A stretch of 64,000 nt of DNA from Cellulosimicrobium cellulans (GTDB lineage Bacteria; Actinomycetota; Actinomycetes; Actinomycetales; Cellulomonadaceae), in NCBI RefSeq assembly GCF_006539945.1, contig NZ_BJNZ01000012.1, forward strand, positions 1-64,000, read 5' to 3'. Every line of letters starts with the position of its first letter. The first letter of the stretch is position 1. Under the pieces are notes generated by a model. That model was not told the origin of the DNA, did no database searches, and was given only the letters and a program-made list of their open reading frames with translations. The position numbers and the translations under genes are program-made. Positions 20,886 through 28,780 of the stretch are shown one piece after another.

Positions 20886-21700
20886 GAGGTCTCCGTTCCC
20901 GCGGGTCCGTCCGTGGACGACGAGGGCGGCCCGCCCGCGGCGTCGCGCCGGCGTCGCGCGTCCACCTGCCCGATGAGGATCGCGACCGCGGCGGCCGCCA
21001 GCACCGGGACGCCGCCCGGCGCGACCGGGATGAGCAGGACCGCGACGAGGACTGCCGCCGCCGCGGTGAGCTGCATCGCCCGCGCCGCGAGCCGGGGCCA
21101 CAGCAGGGCGAGGAACGCGGCCGCCGCGGCGGCGTCGAGGCCCCACGCGCGCGGGTCGCCGAGCGCGTCGCCGGCGAGCGCCCCGACGAGCGTCATGGCG
21201 TTCCACAGCACGAAGATGCCGACGCCGGTCCACCAGAACCCCGCCCGGACGGCGCGGCGCGAGCGCTGTGCGGTCGCGACCGCGGTCGACTCGTCGATCG
21301 TGAACTGCGCCGCGACGACCTTGTGCCACGACCGCAGCGCGAGGAGCGGGCCGAGCTGGGCACTATACAGGGCGTTGCGGACCCCGAGGAACCCTGCGGT
21401 CGCGATCGCGGCCGCAGGCGCGCCGCCCGCGCCGACCACGCCGATGAGCGCGAACTGCGAGCCGCCCGAGAACATGAGCAGGCTCAGCGCCATCGTCTGC
21501 GCGACGTCGAGGCCGGCGACCACCGACAGCGCCCCGAAGGAGATGCCGTACAGGCCCGTCGCGACGGACACCGAGACGGCCTGGCGGACCGCGGCGCGGA
21601 CCTCGTCCTCGACCGCGTGCTCGACGGCGTCCGTCACCTCGGCGTCGAACGACGCAGGTGCGTCGGCGTCGCGGCGCGGGACGTCGTCGGGCCGGCTCAT
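20882..21700 (-). CDS. azlC: AzlC family branched-chain amino acid exporter subunit
   Basis: The large subunit, 272 residues, with an acidic ~40-residue N-terminus and seven or so membrane segments. Family blocks are clear: GLYGISFGALSV, LSLLMFSGGSQFALIGV, ARNALYSAQLGPL-like GVRNALYSAQLGPLL, and FTIDESTAVA. With AzlD it forms a secondary exporter. It overlaps azlD (ATGA) and is itself overlapped by the UPF0114 gene upstream (ATGA), giving a three-gene operon. No Lrp-type regulator gene is adjacent, unlike the classical brnFE locus. Confidence 0.9.
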   Translation of the reverse strand: MSRPDDVPRRDADAPASFDAEVTDAVEHAVEDEVRAAVRQAVSVSVATGLYGISFGALSVVAGLDVAQTMALSLLMFSGGSQFALIGVVGAGGAPAAAIATAGFLGVRNALYSAQLGPLLALRSWHKVVAAQFTIDESTAVATAQRSRRAVRAGFWWTGVGIFVLWNAMTLVGALAGDALGDPRAWGLDAAAAAAFLALLWPRLAARAMQLTAAAAVLVAVLLIPVAPGGVPVLAAAAVAILIGQVDARRRRDAAGGPPSSSTDGPAGTETS

Positions 21701-22356
21701 GCGTGCGGGTCGGCCGGGCCCTCGCCCGCCGCGGCGGCGTTCGCCGCGCGCTGGTGCGCCGTGAGGGACATGCGGTCGATCGCCGCGAGCGCGAGCGCGG
21801 ACACGACGAACGCGAGGTGGATGATCACCTGCCACATCATGACCTCGCCGGTGATCCGGCCCGTGGACGACTCGATGAAGGTGCGCAGCAGGTGGATCGA
21901 CGAGATGCCGATGATCGACATCGCGAGCTTGGTCTTGAGCACGTTCGCGTTGACGTGGCTGAGCCACTCGGGCTGGTCCGGGTGGCCGTCGAGCCGGATG
22001 CGCGAGACGAACGTCTCGTAGCCGCCGACGATGACCATGATGAGCAGGTTGGAGATCATGACGACGTCGACGAGCCCGAGGACGGCGAGCATGATCTCCT
22101 CCGCGCCGAACGCGTGCGAGACCATCTCGTGCGTCGCGGGGTCCTCGACCGTGTGCTCGCCGGTGAACCCGCCGACGATGAGGTGCCACAGCTCCTTGAG
22201 GAACTGCCAGACGTAGACGACCTGGGCCACGATGAGGCCGAAGTAGAGCGGCGCCTGGAGCCAGCGGGACGCGAAGATCATGTACCCGACGGTCGTGACG
22301 CGGGCGCTGGGCGAGGGGACGTTCGGGCTGATGGTCGACGCGGGCGACGAGGGCAC
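21697..22356 (-). CDS. UPF0114 (YqhA) family membrane protein
   Basis: A 219-residue membrane protein with three or four helices. Blocks such as VDVVMISNLLIMVIVGGYETFVSRI and LKTKLAMSIIGISSIHLLRTFI match my memory of the YqhA/UPF0114 family, of unknown function. First gene of an operon with azlCD, each junction an ATGA overlap. The GTG at 22356 is supported by a GGAGAG site upstream; a promoter hexamer lies at 22396-22401. The acidic C-terminal tail is not conserved in the family. Confidence 0.78.
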   Translation of the reverse strand: MPSSPASTISPNVPSPSARVTTVGYMIFASRWLQAPLYFGLIVAQVVYVWQFLKELWHLIVGGFTGEHTVEDPATHEMVSHAFGAEEIMLAVLGLVDVVMISNLLIMVIVGGYETFVSRIRLDGHPDQPEWLSHVNANVLKTKLAMSIIGISSIHLLRTFIESSTGRITGEVMMWQVIIHLAFVVSALALAAIDRMSLTAHQRAANAAAAGEGPADPHA

Positions 22357-22395
22357 GGGCGTGGGCTCTCCGGGAGTCGGTGGCAGGGGAGCGTC

Positions 22396-22401
22396 AGGCT
22401 A
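22396..22401 (-). promoter_or_regulatory. Possible -10 of the UPF0114-azlCD operon
   Basis: TAGCCT on the minus strand, 39 nt before the GTG, leaving a short leader with a GGAGAG ribosome site; unlike many neighbours this transcript would have a leader. Confidence 0.4.
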
Positions 22402-22434
22402 CCAACGCCGCGTGACGGCCCGACGACGCCGGTC

Positions 22435-22463
22435 ACGCCCGCAGTCGCACGAGCGACGGGCGT
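22435..22463 (-). terminator. Hairpin after the aldehyde dehydrogenase gene
   Basis: ACGCCCG/CGGGCGT outer stem (22435-22441 / 22457-22463) with an inner TCGC/GCGA stem and a three-base bulge, overlapping the stop codon of the dehydrogenase. Confidence 0.55.
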
Positions 22464-23947
22464 CAGAGCGCGACGTAGACCGTCTCGAGGTACTCCTCGA
22501 GACCTGCCTCGCCACCCTCGCGGCCGAGGCCGGACTGCTTCACCCCGCCGAACGGTGCGCTCGCGTCGGACACCATGCCGCGGTTGATGCCGATCATCCC
22601 GGCCTCCACCTCCTCGGACACGCGGACGGCGCGGTCGAGCGAGGACGTGTACGCGTAGGCGGCCAGGCCGTACTCGGTCGCGTTCGCGAGCGCGAGGCCC
22701 TCGTCGTCGTCGCCGAACGCGACCACGGGCGCCACGGGTCCGAAGATCTCCTCGGTGACGACGCGCGCGTCGGGGTCGACGCCGGAGAGCACGGTCGGGG
22801 CGTAGAAGTACCCCGTGGTCCGCGGACGGTCGGCGCCCGTGAGGACCTGCGCGCCGCCGTCGGACGCGGCGTCGACGAGCTCGGCGACCTTGTCCACCGC
22901 CTTCGCCTCGATGAGGGGGCCGACCTGCGTCCCGTCCTGCGCGCCCGGGCCGACCCGCAGGCCCTCGAACGCGGCGGCGAGCCGCTGGGCGAACTCGCGC
23001 GCGACGGCGTCGTGCACGAGGAAGCGGTTGGCCGCGACGCACGACTGGCCCGCGTTGCGCAGCTTCGCGACGAGCGCCCCCTCGACCGCGGCGTCGAGGT
23101 CCGCGTCCGCGAACACGAGGAACGGCGCGTTGCCGCCGAGCTCCATCGACGTGCGCAGCACCTGGGACGCCGCCTTCTCGAGCAGCGTGCGCCCGACGGC
23201 CGTGGAGCCCGTGAACGACAGCTTGCGCAGGCGGTCGTCAGCGAGGAGCGGCTCGGTGACGTCCGCGGCGCGCGAGGACGGGACGACGTTGACGACCCCG
23301 GTCGGCAGCCCGCGGTCGGCGAGCTCGGACCGGATGACCTCGGCCACGAGCGCCGTCGTCAGCGGCGTGAGCCGCGCCGGCTTGATCACGACGGTGCAGC
23401 CGGCCGCGAGCGCCGGGCCGATCTTGCGCGTCGCCATCGCGATGGGGAAGTTCCAGGGCGTGACGAGCAGCGCGGGGCCCACGGGCCGACGGAAGACGAG
23501 CTGCCGGTTGCCTCCGGCGGGGGCCGTGCGGGCGAGGCCCTCGGCCCGCACCGCCTGCTCGGCGTACCAGCGCAGGAAGTCGGCGCCGTAGAGCACCTCG
23601 GCGCGCGCCTCCGCGAGCGGCTTGCCGCACTCGGCCGTGATGAGCGCGGCGACGTCGTCGGCGCGCGCGACGACCCGGTCGTAGACCGCGCGCAGCACCT
23701 CGCCGCGCTCCCGCGGGGGCGTCGCGCGCCACGCGGGCGCCGCCCGGTGCGCGGCGTCGAGGGCGCGCAGGGCGTCGCCGGGGCTCGCGTCGGCGACGTC
23801 GAAGAGCGACTCCTCCGTGGCCGGGTCCTCGACCTCGAACGTCCGACCGCCCTCGGCCGGTCCCCAGTGGCCGTCGACGAGCAACCCCGTGGGCACGTGC
23901 GCGACGAGGGCGGGGGAGAGGTTCGACGTCGAGGCGGGACGGGACAT
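22463..23947 (-). CDS. gabD: NAD(P)-dependent succinate-semialdehyde dehydrogenase-like aldehyde dehydrogenase
   Basis: Oxidises an aldehyde to the acid; the best guess is succinate semialdehyde, in GABA/4-hydroxybutyrate breakdown. The 494-residue protein has Asn166 (TPWNFPIAM), the cofactor loop FTGSTAVG (245-252), general base Glu269 (MELGGNAP) and nucleophile Cys303 (NAGQSCVAANRF). The AECGKPLAEARAE region and AGMIGINRG near the end are typical of the GabD class. ATG at 23947 is supported by GATACT ending 6 nt upstream. Divergent from dapA. The substrate assignment is inference. Confidence 0.88.
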   Translation of the reverse strand: MSRPASTSNLSPALVAHVPTGLLVDGHWGPAEGGRTFEVEDPATEESLFDVADASPGDALRALDAAHRAAPAWRATPPRERGEVLRAVYDRVVARADDVAALITAECGKPLAEARAEVLYGADFLRWYAEQAVRAEGLARTAPAGGNRQLVFRRPVGPALLVTPWNFPIAMATRKIGPALAAGCTVVIKPARLTPLTTALVAEVIRSELADRGLPTGVVNVVPSSRAADVTEPLLADDRLRKLSFTGSTAVGRTLLEKAASQVLRTSMELGGNAPFLVFADADLDAAVEGALVAKLRNAGQSCVAANRFLVHDAVAREFAQRLAAAFEGLRVGPGAQDGTQVGPLIEAKAVDKVAELVDAASDGGAQVLTGADRPRTTGYFYAPTVLSGVDPDARVVTEEIFGPVAPVVAFGDDDEGLALANATEYGLAAYAYTSSLDRAVRVSEEVEAGMIGINRGMVSDASAPFGGVKQSGLGREGGEAGLEEYLETVYVAL

Positions 23948-23953
23948 GCTCCG

Positions 23954-23959
23954 AGTATC
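23954..23959 (-). promoter_or_regulatory. -10 hexamer of the aldehyde dehydrogenase gene (leaderless)
   Basis: GATACT on the minus strand followed by six bases and the ATG. Confidence 0.45.
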
Positions 23960-24049
23960 GCCCTCGGGGTCGCCTGGACGCACCCGGGCGGTAGGCGCGC
24001 GGCGCGCTCCCGGGCCTGGACGGGCGCGGTGCCCGGACGCGCCGCACGG

Positions 24050-24055
24050 TAGTTT
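24050..24055 (+). promoter_or_regulatory. -10 hexamer of dapA (leaderless, decides the start)
   Basis: TAGTTT ends at 24055; the GTG at 24056 would lie too close to be transcribed, while ATG at 24062 lies 6 nt away, so ATG 24062 is preferred. Confidence 0.55.
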
Positions 24056-24061
24056 GTGCAC

Positions 24062-25006
24062 ATGGTCCTTCCCGCCACCCCCGCGCGCCCGTTCGGTGCC
24101 GTCCTCACCGCCATGGTCACCCCGATGACGCCCGACGGCGCCGTCGACCTCGCGGCGGCGGCCCGGCTCGCGAAGCGCCTGGTGGACGACGGGAACGACG
24201 GCCTGGTGCTGAGCGGCACGACGGGCGAGTCGCCCACGACGCACGCGCCGGAGAAGCAGGACCTCGTGCGGGTCGTCGTCGACGCGGTCGGCGACCGCGC
24301 GGCGGTCGTCGCCGGTGCCGGGTCCAACGACACCGACCACGCCCTGCGCATGGCCGAGCAGGCGGCCGAGGCCGGGGCCGACGGGCTCCTCGTCGTCGCG
24401 CCCTACTACTCGCGCCCCGGCCAGGAGGGCGTGTACCGGCACGTGACGGCGATCGCCGACGCGACCGACCTGCCCGTCATGCTCTACGACGTCCCCGGAC
24501 GCACGGGCGTGCGGATCGCGCCCGCGACGTACGCGCGGCTCGCGGCGCACGACCGGGTCGTCGCGAGCAAGGACGCGACGGGCGACGTGTACGCCGCCGC
24601 CAAGCTCGCGGCCGCGACCGGGCTCGCGTTCTACAGCGGCGACGACGGCCTGCTGCTGCCGTTCCTCGCGCACGGCGCGGCCGGCATCGTCTCCGTCTCC
24701 GGGCACGCGGTGGCCGGGTCGTTCGCCGAGGTCGTGCGCCGCTTCGACGCGGGCGACCACGCGGGCGCGCTCGAGGTCTTCCTCACCACGACGCCCGTCA
24801 TCGACGCGCTCAACGGCGCGGGCTTCCAGGCCGTGATGGCCAAGGCCGCCGTCGAGCTGCTCGGCGTCACCGACAACCGCTTCCTGCGCCTGCCGAACGT
24901 CGCGGCGACCGAGGACGACGTCGCGCTGGTCCGCGACGCCCTCGTCGCCGCGGGCGTGCTCGCCGGCGCGAGCACCGCGGCGGCCACCGCCGCACCCATC
25001 AGCTAG
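24062..25006 (+). CDS. dapA: 4-hydroxy-tetrahydrodipicolinate synthase
   Basis: Condenses pyruvate with aspartate semialdehyde, the committed step to lysine and diaminopimelate. Schiff-base Lys170 lies in VVASKDATGD, Tyr142 in MLYDVPGRTG, and the GTTGES loop is at 52-57. The 314-residue TIM-barrel protein is full length. The start was chosen from the promoter position. A tight 7-bp hairpin follows the stop and ribonuclease J begins 50 nt later, the usual dapA-rnj order in actinobacteria. Confidence 0.95.
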   Translation: MVLPATPARPFGAVLTAMVTPMTPDGAVDLAAAARLAKRLVDDGNDGLVLSGTTGESPTTHAPEKQDLVRVVVDAVGDRAAVVAGAGSNDTDHALRMAEQAAEAGADGLLVVAPYYSRPGQEGVYRHVTAIADATDLPVMLYDVPGRTGVRIAPATYARLAAHDRVVASKDATGDVYAAAKLAAATGLAFYSGDDGLLLPFLAHGAAGIVSVSGHAVAGSFAEVVRRFDAGDHAGALEVFLTTTPVIDALNGAGFQAVMAKAAVELLGVTDNRFLRLPNVAATEDDVALVRDALVAAGVLAGASTAAATAAPIS

Positions 25007-25024
25007 CGAGGGCAGGAGCCCTCG
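25007..25024 (+). terminator. Short hairpin between dapA and rnj
   Basis: Perfect 7-bp stem (25007-25013 / 25018-25024), four-base loop, beginning at the base after the dapA stop. It may attenuate read-through or stabilise the dapA mRNA end. Confidence 0.55.
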
Positions 25025-25056
25025 AAACCCCCGGCTCAGCCACGACAGGAGGCCCC

Positions 25057-26742
25057 GTGAGCCATCCCCACCCCGAACTCTCCCTGCCTCCCGAGCTCCC
25101 CACCGGAGGGCTGCGCATCGTCGCCCTCGGCGGGCTCGGGGAGGTCGGCCGCAACATGGCCGTCCTCGAGTACGACGGGCGCCTGCTCGTCATCGACTGC
25201 GGCGTCCTCTTCCCCGAGGACAACCAGCCCGGCGTCGACCTCATCCTCCCGGACTTCGACTACATCGCGGACCGGCTGGACGACATCGAGGCGATCGTCC
25301 TCACGCACGGCCACGAGGACCACATCGGCGCCGTCCCGTACCTGCTGCGCCTGCGCCGCGACATCCCGCTCGTCGGGTCGCAGCTCACGCTCGCGTTCGT
25401 CGAGGCGAAGCTCAAGGAGCACCGCATCTCGCCCGTGACCCTCGCGGTCAAGGAGGGCCAGGTCGAGCAGCTCGGCGTGTTCCGCTGCGAGTTCGTCGCC
25501 GTCAACCACTCGATCCCCGACGCGCTCGCGGTCGCCGTGACGACGGGCGCCGGGACCGTGCTGCACACGGGCGACTTCAAGATGGACCAGCTCCCGCTCG
25601 ACGGGCGCATCACCGACCTGAGGGCGTTCGCGCGCCTCGGCGAGCAGGGCGTCGACCTGTTCATGGTCGACTCGACCAACGCCGAGGTCCCCGGGTTCGT
25701 CACGCCCGAGGTCGAGATCGGCCCGGTGCTCGACAACGTGTTCGCCGCGTCGGAGAAGCGCATCATCGTCGCGTCGTTCTCCTCGCACGTGCACCGCGTG
25801 CAGCAGGTCCTCAACGCCGCGCACCACCACGGGCGCCGCGTCGCGCTCGTCGGGCGCTCGATGGTCCGCAACATGACGATCGCGGCCGAGCTCGGCTACC
25901 TCCACGTGCCCGAGGGCGTGCTGATCGACCTCAAGAAGGTCGACTCCCTGCGCGACGACGAGATCGTGCTCATGTGCACCGGCTCCCAGGGCGAGCCCAT
26001 GGCGGCCCTGTCGCGCATGGCCAACGGCGACCACAAGGTCCAGGTCGGCCACGGCGACACGGTGATCCTCGCGTCGTCGCTCATCCCGGGCAACGAGAAC
26101 GCCGTGTTCCGCATCATCAACGGGCTCACGCGCCTCGGCGCGCGCGTCGTGCACGGGGGCAACGCCAAGGTGCACGTGTCCGGGCACGCGAGCGCGGGCG
26201 AGCTCCTCTACTGCTACAACGTGCTCAAGCCCAAGAACGTCATGCCGGTGCACGGCGAGGTCCGCCACCTCGTCGCGAACGGGGCGCTCGCGGTCCGCAC
26301 GGGCGTGCCCGCCGACCGGGTCGTGCTCGCCGAGGACGGCGTCGTCGTCGACCTCGTGGACGGCAAGGCGTCGGTCGTCGGCGCGGTGCCCTGCGGGTAC
26401 GTGTACGTCGACGGGTCGAGCGTCGGCGAGATCACCGACGCCGAGCTCAAGGACCGGCGCATCCTCGGCGAGGAGGGCTTCGTGTCCGTCTTCGCCGTCG
26501 TGGACTCCGCGACCGGCAAGGTGCTCGCCGGGCCGCAGATCCTCGCGCGCGGGTTCGCCGAGGACGACAAGGTGTTCCAGGACATCCAGCCCGAGGTCGT
26601 CAAGGCCCTCGAGGACGCGATCGCGGGCGGCGCGACCGACACGCACCAGCTCCAGCAGGTCATGCGTCGCGTCATCGGGCGGTGGGTCTCCAACCGGCTG
26701 CGGCGTCGCCCGATGATCGTCCCGGTGGTCGTCGAGGCGTAG
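25057..26742 (+). CDS. rnj: Ribonuclease J
   Basis: 5'-3' exo- and endoribonuclease of the beta-CASP metallo-beta-lactamase family, central to mRNA decay and rRNA maturation. The metal site HGHEDH (84-89) is intact, with further ligands in the HTGDFKMD block; the beta-CASP region contains SFSSHVHRVQQV and VGRSMVRNM; the C-terminal domain follows. 561 residues is standard. GTG start with AGGAGG 6 nt upstream, so this gene is leadered. Ended by a clear terminator. Confidence 0.95.
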   Translation: MSHPHPELSLPPELPTGGLRIVALGGLGEVGRNMAVLEYDGRLLVIDCGVLFPEDNQPGVDLILPDFDYIADRLDDIEAIVLTHGHEDHIGAVPYLLRLRRDIPLVGSQLTLAFVEAKLKEHRISPVTLAVKEGQVEQLGVFRCEFVAVNHSIPDALAVAVTTGAGTVLHTGDFKMDQLPLDGRITDLRAFARLGEQGVDLFMVDSTNAEVPGFVTPEVEIGPVLDNVFAASEKRIIVASFSSHVHRVQQVLNAAHHHGRRVALVGRSMVRNMTIAAELGYLHVPEGVLIDLKKVDSLRDDEIVLMCTGSQGEPMAALSRMANGDHKVQVGHGDTVILASSLIPGNENAVFRIINGLTRLGARVVHGGNAKVHVSGHASAGELLYCYNVLKPKNVMPVHGEVRHLVANGALAVRTGVPADRVVLAEDGVVVDLVDGKASVVGAVPCGYVYVDGSSVGEITDAELKDRRILGEEGFVSVFAVVDSATGKVLAGPQILARGFAEDDKVFQDIQPEVVKALEDAIAGGATDTHQLQQVMRRVIGRWVSNRLRRRPMIVPVVVEA

Positions 26743-26751
26743 CGCCAGCCC

Positions 26752-26784
26752 CCGGGCCGGTCGCCCCTCGGTCGACCGGCCCGG
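26752..26784 (+). terminator. rnj terminator
   Basis: Perfect 12-bp stem (26752-26763 / 26773-26784) with a 9-nt loop, 10 nt after the rnj stop. Confidence 0.8.
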
Positions 26785-26802
26785 AACGGGGCGAAGTACC
26801 CC

Positions 26803-26808
26803 TATCCT
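26803..26808 (+). promoter_or_regulatory. Probable -10 of the DUF4328 gene
   Basis: TATCCT, giving a leader of about 25 nt that contains the AGGAG ribosome site before the ATG at 26841. Confidence 0.45.
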
Positions 26809-26840
26809 GGCGCTCCGTCCGAGCTCTCAGGAGACCGCCC

Positions 26841-27569
26841 ATGTCCTCCCCGCACGCCGCCGGCGCTCCGGCGCCGCACTCCTTCCCGGCCGCCGCCCCC
26901 GTTCTCGCCGGTCATGCCGGGGTACCGGGGACGCCCGCCGGGTCACCGCGACCGGTGCCCCGTGGCCTGGGCGTGGCCTCCGTCGCCCTCGCCGCGGCAG
27001 TCGCCGGGGGAGCGGTGGTCCAGGCCGCCCTCGCCGTACCCGTGGTCTCGACGCTGCACGATCTCGTCCGTGGTCGGAGCGTGTCGACGGCCGTGCTCGC
27101 GGCGTACGACAGCGTCGCCCTGCTGTTCGGAGCGGTCCAGCTCGCGGCCGGGATCGTCACCGTCGTGTGGCTCTGGCGTGCCCGGCGCTTCGCCGAGGCC
27201 GCGACGCCGTGGTGGTCGCACGCGCGCTCGCGCGTCTGGGTCTGGCTGGGATGGATCGTTCCCGTCGTGTCGCTGTGGTTCCCCCTCCAGGTCGTGCGCG
27301 ACGTCCGCGCGGCGACGCTCCGGACGGAGCGTCCGGGGCTGGGCGGCTGGTGGGCGGCCTGGCTCGTCGGAGGGTTCGCGGCGAACGCCGGCGGTCGGCT
27401 GATGAGGTCGGACTCCCCGGACGTCTGGTCGGCGCTTCCGGTGCTGGACGCTGTCGCGGCCGTCGCTCTCGTCGTCGCCGCCGTGCTGTGGGCGCGCGTC
27501 GTGCGGGAGGTGGGCGACGGTCAGCGTGCTGTCGCGCCCGCGCCCCCGGTGGGCTCCAGCTGGTCCTGA
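26841..27569 (+). CDS. DUF4328 family membrane protein
   Basis: A 242-residue membrane protein of unknown function. A Pro/Ala-rich N-terminus (about 45 residues) precedes four or five membrane segments. The pattern VVWLWRARRFAE, then WLGWIVPVVSLWFPLQVVRDV and WWAAWLVGG, matches the DUF4328 family common in actinobacteria. The ATG has AGGAG about 8 nt upstream. It converges with a TetR gene only 18 nt away. Confidence 0.76.
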   Translation: MSSPHAAGAPAPHSFPAAAPVLAGHAGVPGTPAGSPRPVPRGLGVASVALAAAVAGGAVVQAALAVPVVSTLHDLVRGRSVSTAVLAAYDSVALLFGAVQLAAGIVTVVWLWRARRFAEAATPWWSHARSRVWVWLGWIVPVVSLWFPLQVVRDVRAATLRTERPGLGGWWAAWLVGGFAANAGGRLMRSDSPDVWSALPVLDAVAAVALVVAAVLWARVVREVGDGQRAVAPAPPVGSSWS

Positions 27570-27587
27570 CCCCCCTGGCGGGCCCCG

Positions 27588-28163
27588 TCAGCGTCCCGCG
27601 AGGGCGCGCCCCACCGTGGCCGTGGCCCTCCCGTAGCGCTCGGCGCGCTCCGCGTCGTCGCCGGGGACGAGGCCGGCGAGCTCGAGCGAGACCAGGCCGT
27701 GCACGAGGCCCCACAGCCCGAGCGCGACGTCGGTGGCCGCGGCGTCCGGCACGAGCCGTGCGACGGCGTCGCGCAGCACGAGGAACGTCGCCTCTTCGAC
27801 GGCACGCGGACGGTCCGCGGCGGGACGGACCCCGCGCGCGAACATCACGGCGTAGAAGTGCGGGTCCGCGAGGGCGAACCCCCGGTAGGCACCGCCGAGC
27901 GCGGCGAGGTCGGCACCCGGGTCGTCGGTCCGCTCGACGGCCGCCAGGTGGGCCGCGAACCGCCGGAATCCCTCCGCCGACACGGCGGCCACGAGCTCGT
28001 CGCGGCTGCCGAAGAGCGCGTACACGGCCGACGGGCTCGTCCCCGCGGCCGTCGCCACCGAGCGGACCGTCACAGCACCCTCGCCGTGCTCGGAGATGGC
28101 TCGGGACGCCACGTCGAGGAGGCGGTCGCGCAGGGCGTCGTCGTGCAGTCGAGGTCGTGCCAC
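27588..28163 (-). CDS. TetR/AcrR family regulator (WHG-type ligand domain)
   Basis: A 191-residue repressor. Helix-turn-helix at about 12-55 (LLDVASRAISEHGEGAVTVRSVATAAGTSPSAVYALFGSRDEL features), with a C-terminal half resembling the TetR_C_33/WHG group (ADPHFYAVMFARG, WGLVHGLVSLEL). The GTG at 28163 lies 6 nt after a TAGACT hexamer. It is divergent from a small membrane protein gene and the space between holds a perfect 10-bp inverted repeat spanning the opposite promoter, so autoregulation and control of that gene are strongly suggested. Confidence 0.9.
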   Translation of the reverse strand: MARPRLHDDALRDRLLDVASRAISEHGEGAVTVRSVATAAGTSPSAVYALFGSRDELVAAVSAEGFRRFAAHLAAVERTDDPGADLAALGGAYRGFALADPHFYAVMFARGVRPAADRPRAVEEATFLVLRDAVARLVPDAAATDVALGLWGLVHGLVSLELAGLVPGDDAERAERYGRATATVGRALAGR

Positions 28164-28169
28164 GCCTCG

Positions 28170-28175
28170 AGTCTA
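28170..28175 (-). promoter_or_regulatory. -10 hexamer of the TetR gene (leaderless)
   Basis: TAGACT on the minus strand, six bases before the GTG at 28163; the -35 region falls inside the left operator arm. Confidence 0.55.
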
Positions 28176-28181
28176 GAGGGC

Positions 28182-28213
28182 TTGACACAGGTTTGCGAAC
28201 GCTGTTCTATAAC
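28182..28213 (+). promoter_or_regulatory. Promoter of the TetR-controlled membrane protein gene
   Basis: Consensus TTGACA (28182-28187), with TTCTAT (17-nt spacer) or the overlapping TATAAC (28208-28213) as -10. Embedded between operator arms. Confidence 0.65.
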
Positions 28214-28226
28214 GATGTTCGCAAAC
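28191..28226. promoter_or_regulatory. TetR operator
   Basis: Perfect inverted repeat GTTTGCGAAC (28191-28200) / GTTCGCAAAC (28217-28226) with a 16-bp spacer. Each arm is itself nearly palindromic. It covers the spacer and the -10 of the rightward promoter and the -35 area of the leftward one, so one bound repressor would shut both. Confidence 0.82.
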
Positions 28227-28273
28227 CCGCGGCGCGCTGCGTGCCGGGGTGTCACGCCAGCCCAGGAGGTCTC

Positions 28274-28684
28274 GTGCTCGAGCTCACCGACGCCGCCCGC
28301 ATCACCGCGGGCGTCGTCCTCCTCACGGTCGTCGGCATCGAGTCCGGCGGCGCGTTCCTCGTCAAGGTCGTCACGCGGCGCGTGCCGGCGACGGGCTTCC
28401 AGACCTCCTTCTTCCGCGCCGGGCACGCGCACGCGGGCGTGCTCGTGGTCCTGGGGCTCGTGTGCCTGCTGCTCGCGGAGGCCACCGAGCTCGCGGGCTT
28501 CTGGCGGTGGCTCGCCGCCACCGGGGTGCTCGTCGCCGCCATCCTCCTGCCCGCCGGATTCTTCCTCTCCGCCGTGGGCTCGGGGCGCGAGGCGCCGAAC
28601 CGGGCCGTCGTGCTGCTCCCTGCGGGCGGCGTGGTCCTCGCCGCGGGCGTCGTGACGCTCGCGATCGGGCTCTTCCTCGGCTGA
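28274..28684 (+). CDS. Small four-helix membrane protein under TetR control
   Basis: A 136-residue protein with four hydrophobic segments (ITAGVVLLTVVGIESGGAFL; HAGVLVVLGLVCLLLAEA; WLAATGVLVAAILLPAGFFL; VLLPAGGVVLAAGVVTLAIGL). I do not recognise a named family. Charged residues in the second helix (RAGHAHAG) could bind a ligand or metal. The GTG is preceded by CAGGAGGT with a rather short 4-nt gap. It is the only gene behind the TetR-controlled promoter, so it is the likely regulated function. Confidence 0.72.
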   Translation: MLELTDAARITAGVVLLTVVGIESGGAFLVKVVTRRVPATGFQTSFFRAGHAHAGVLVVLGLVCLLLAEATELAGFWRWLAATGVLVAAILLPAGFFLSAVGSGREAPNRAVVLLPAGGVVLAAGVVTLAIGLFLG

Positions 28685-28768
28685 CGACGGTGGGGCCGGG
28701 CGCGGGCCCGGGCTCGGGCCCGGGCGGCGTCGCCGGAGGTCCGCCGCGGCGTCGTGGGTGGTCAGCGC

Positions 28769-28774
28769 TACGTT
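28769..28774 (+). promoter_or_regulatory. -10 hexamer of the Imm51-like gene (leaderless)
   Basis: TACGTT followed by six bases and ATG 28781. Confidence 0.5.
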
Positions 28775-28780
28775 TCCCGC

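Noticed and set aside
24056-24061. GTG start two codons upstream of the chosen dapA ATG.
   Set aside because: It abuts the -10 hexamer and would lie upstream of the predicted transcription start.
28700-28730. GGGCCCGGGC repeats after the TetR-controlled gene as a repeat element.
   Set aside because: A short GC-rich stretch able to form several weak hairpins; probably only a terminator-like 3' end.
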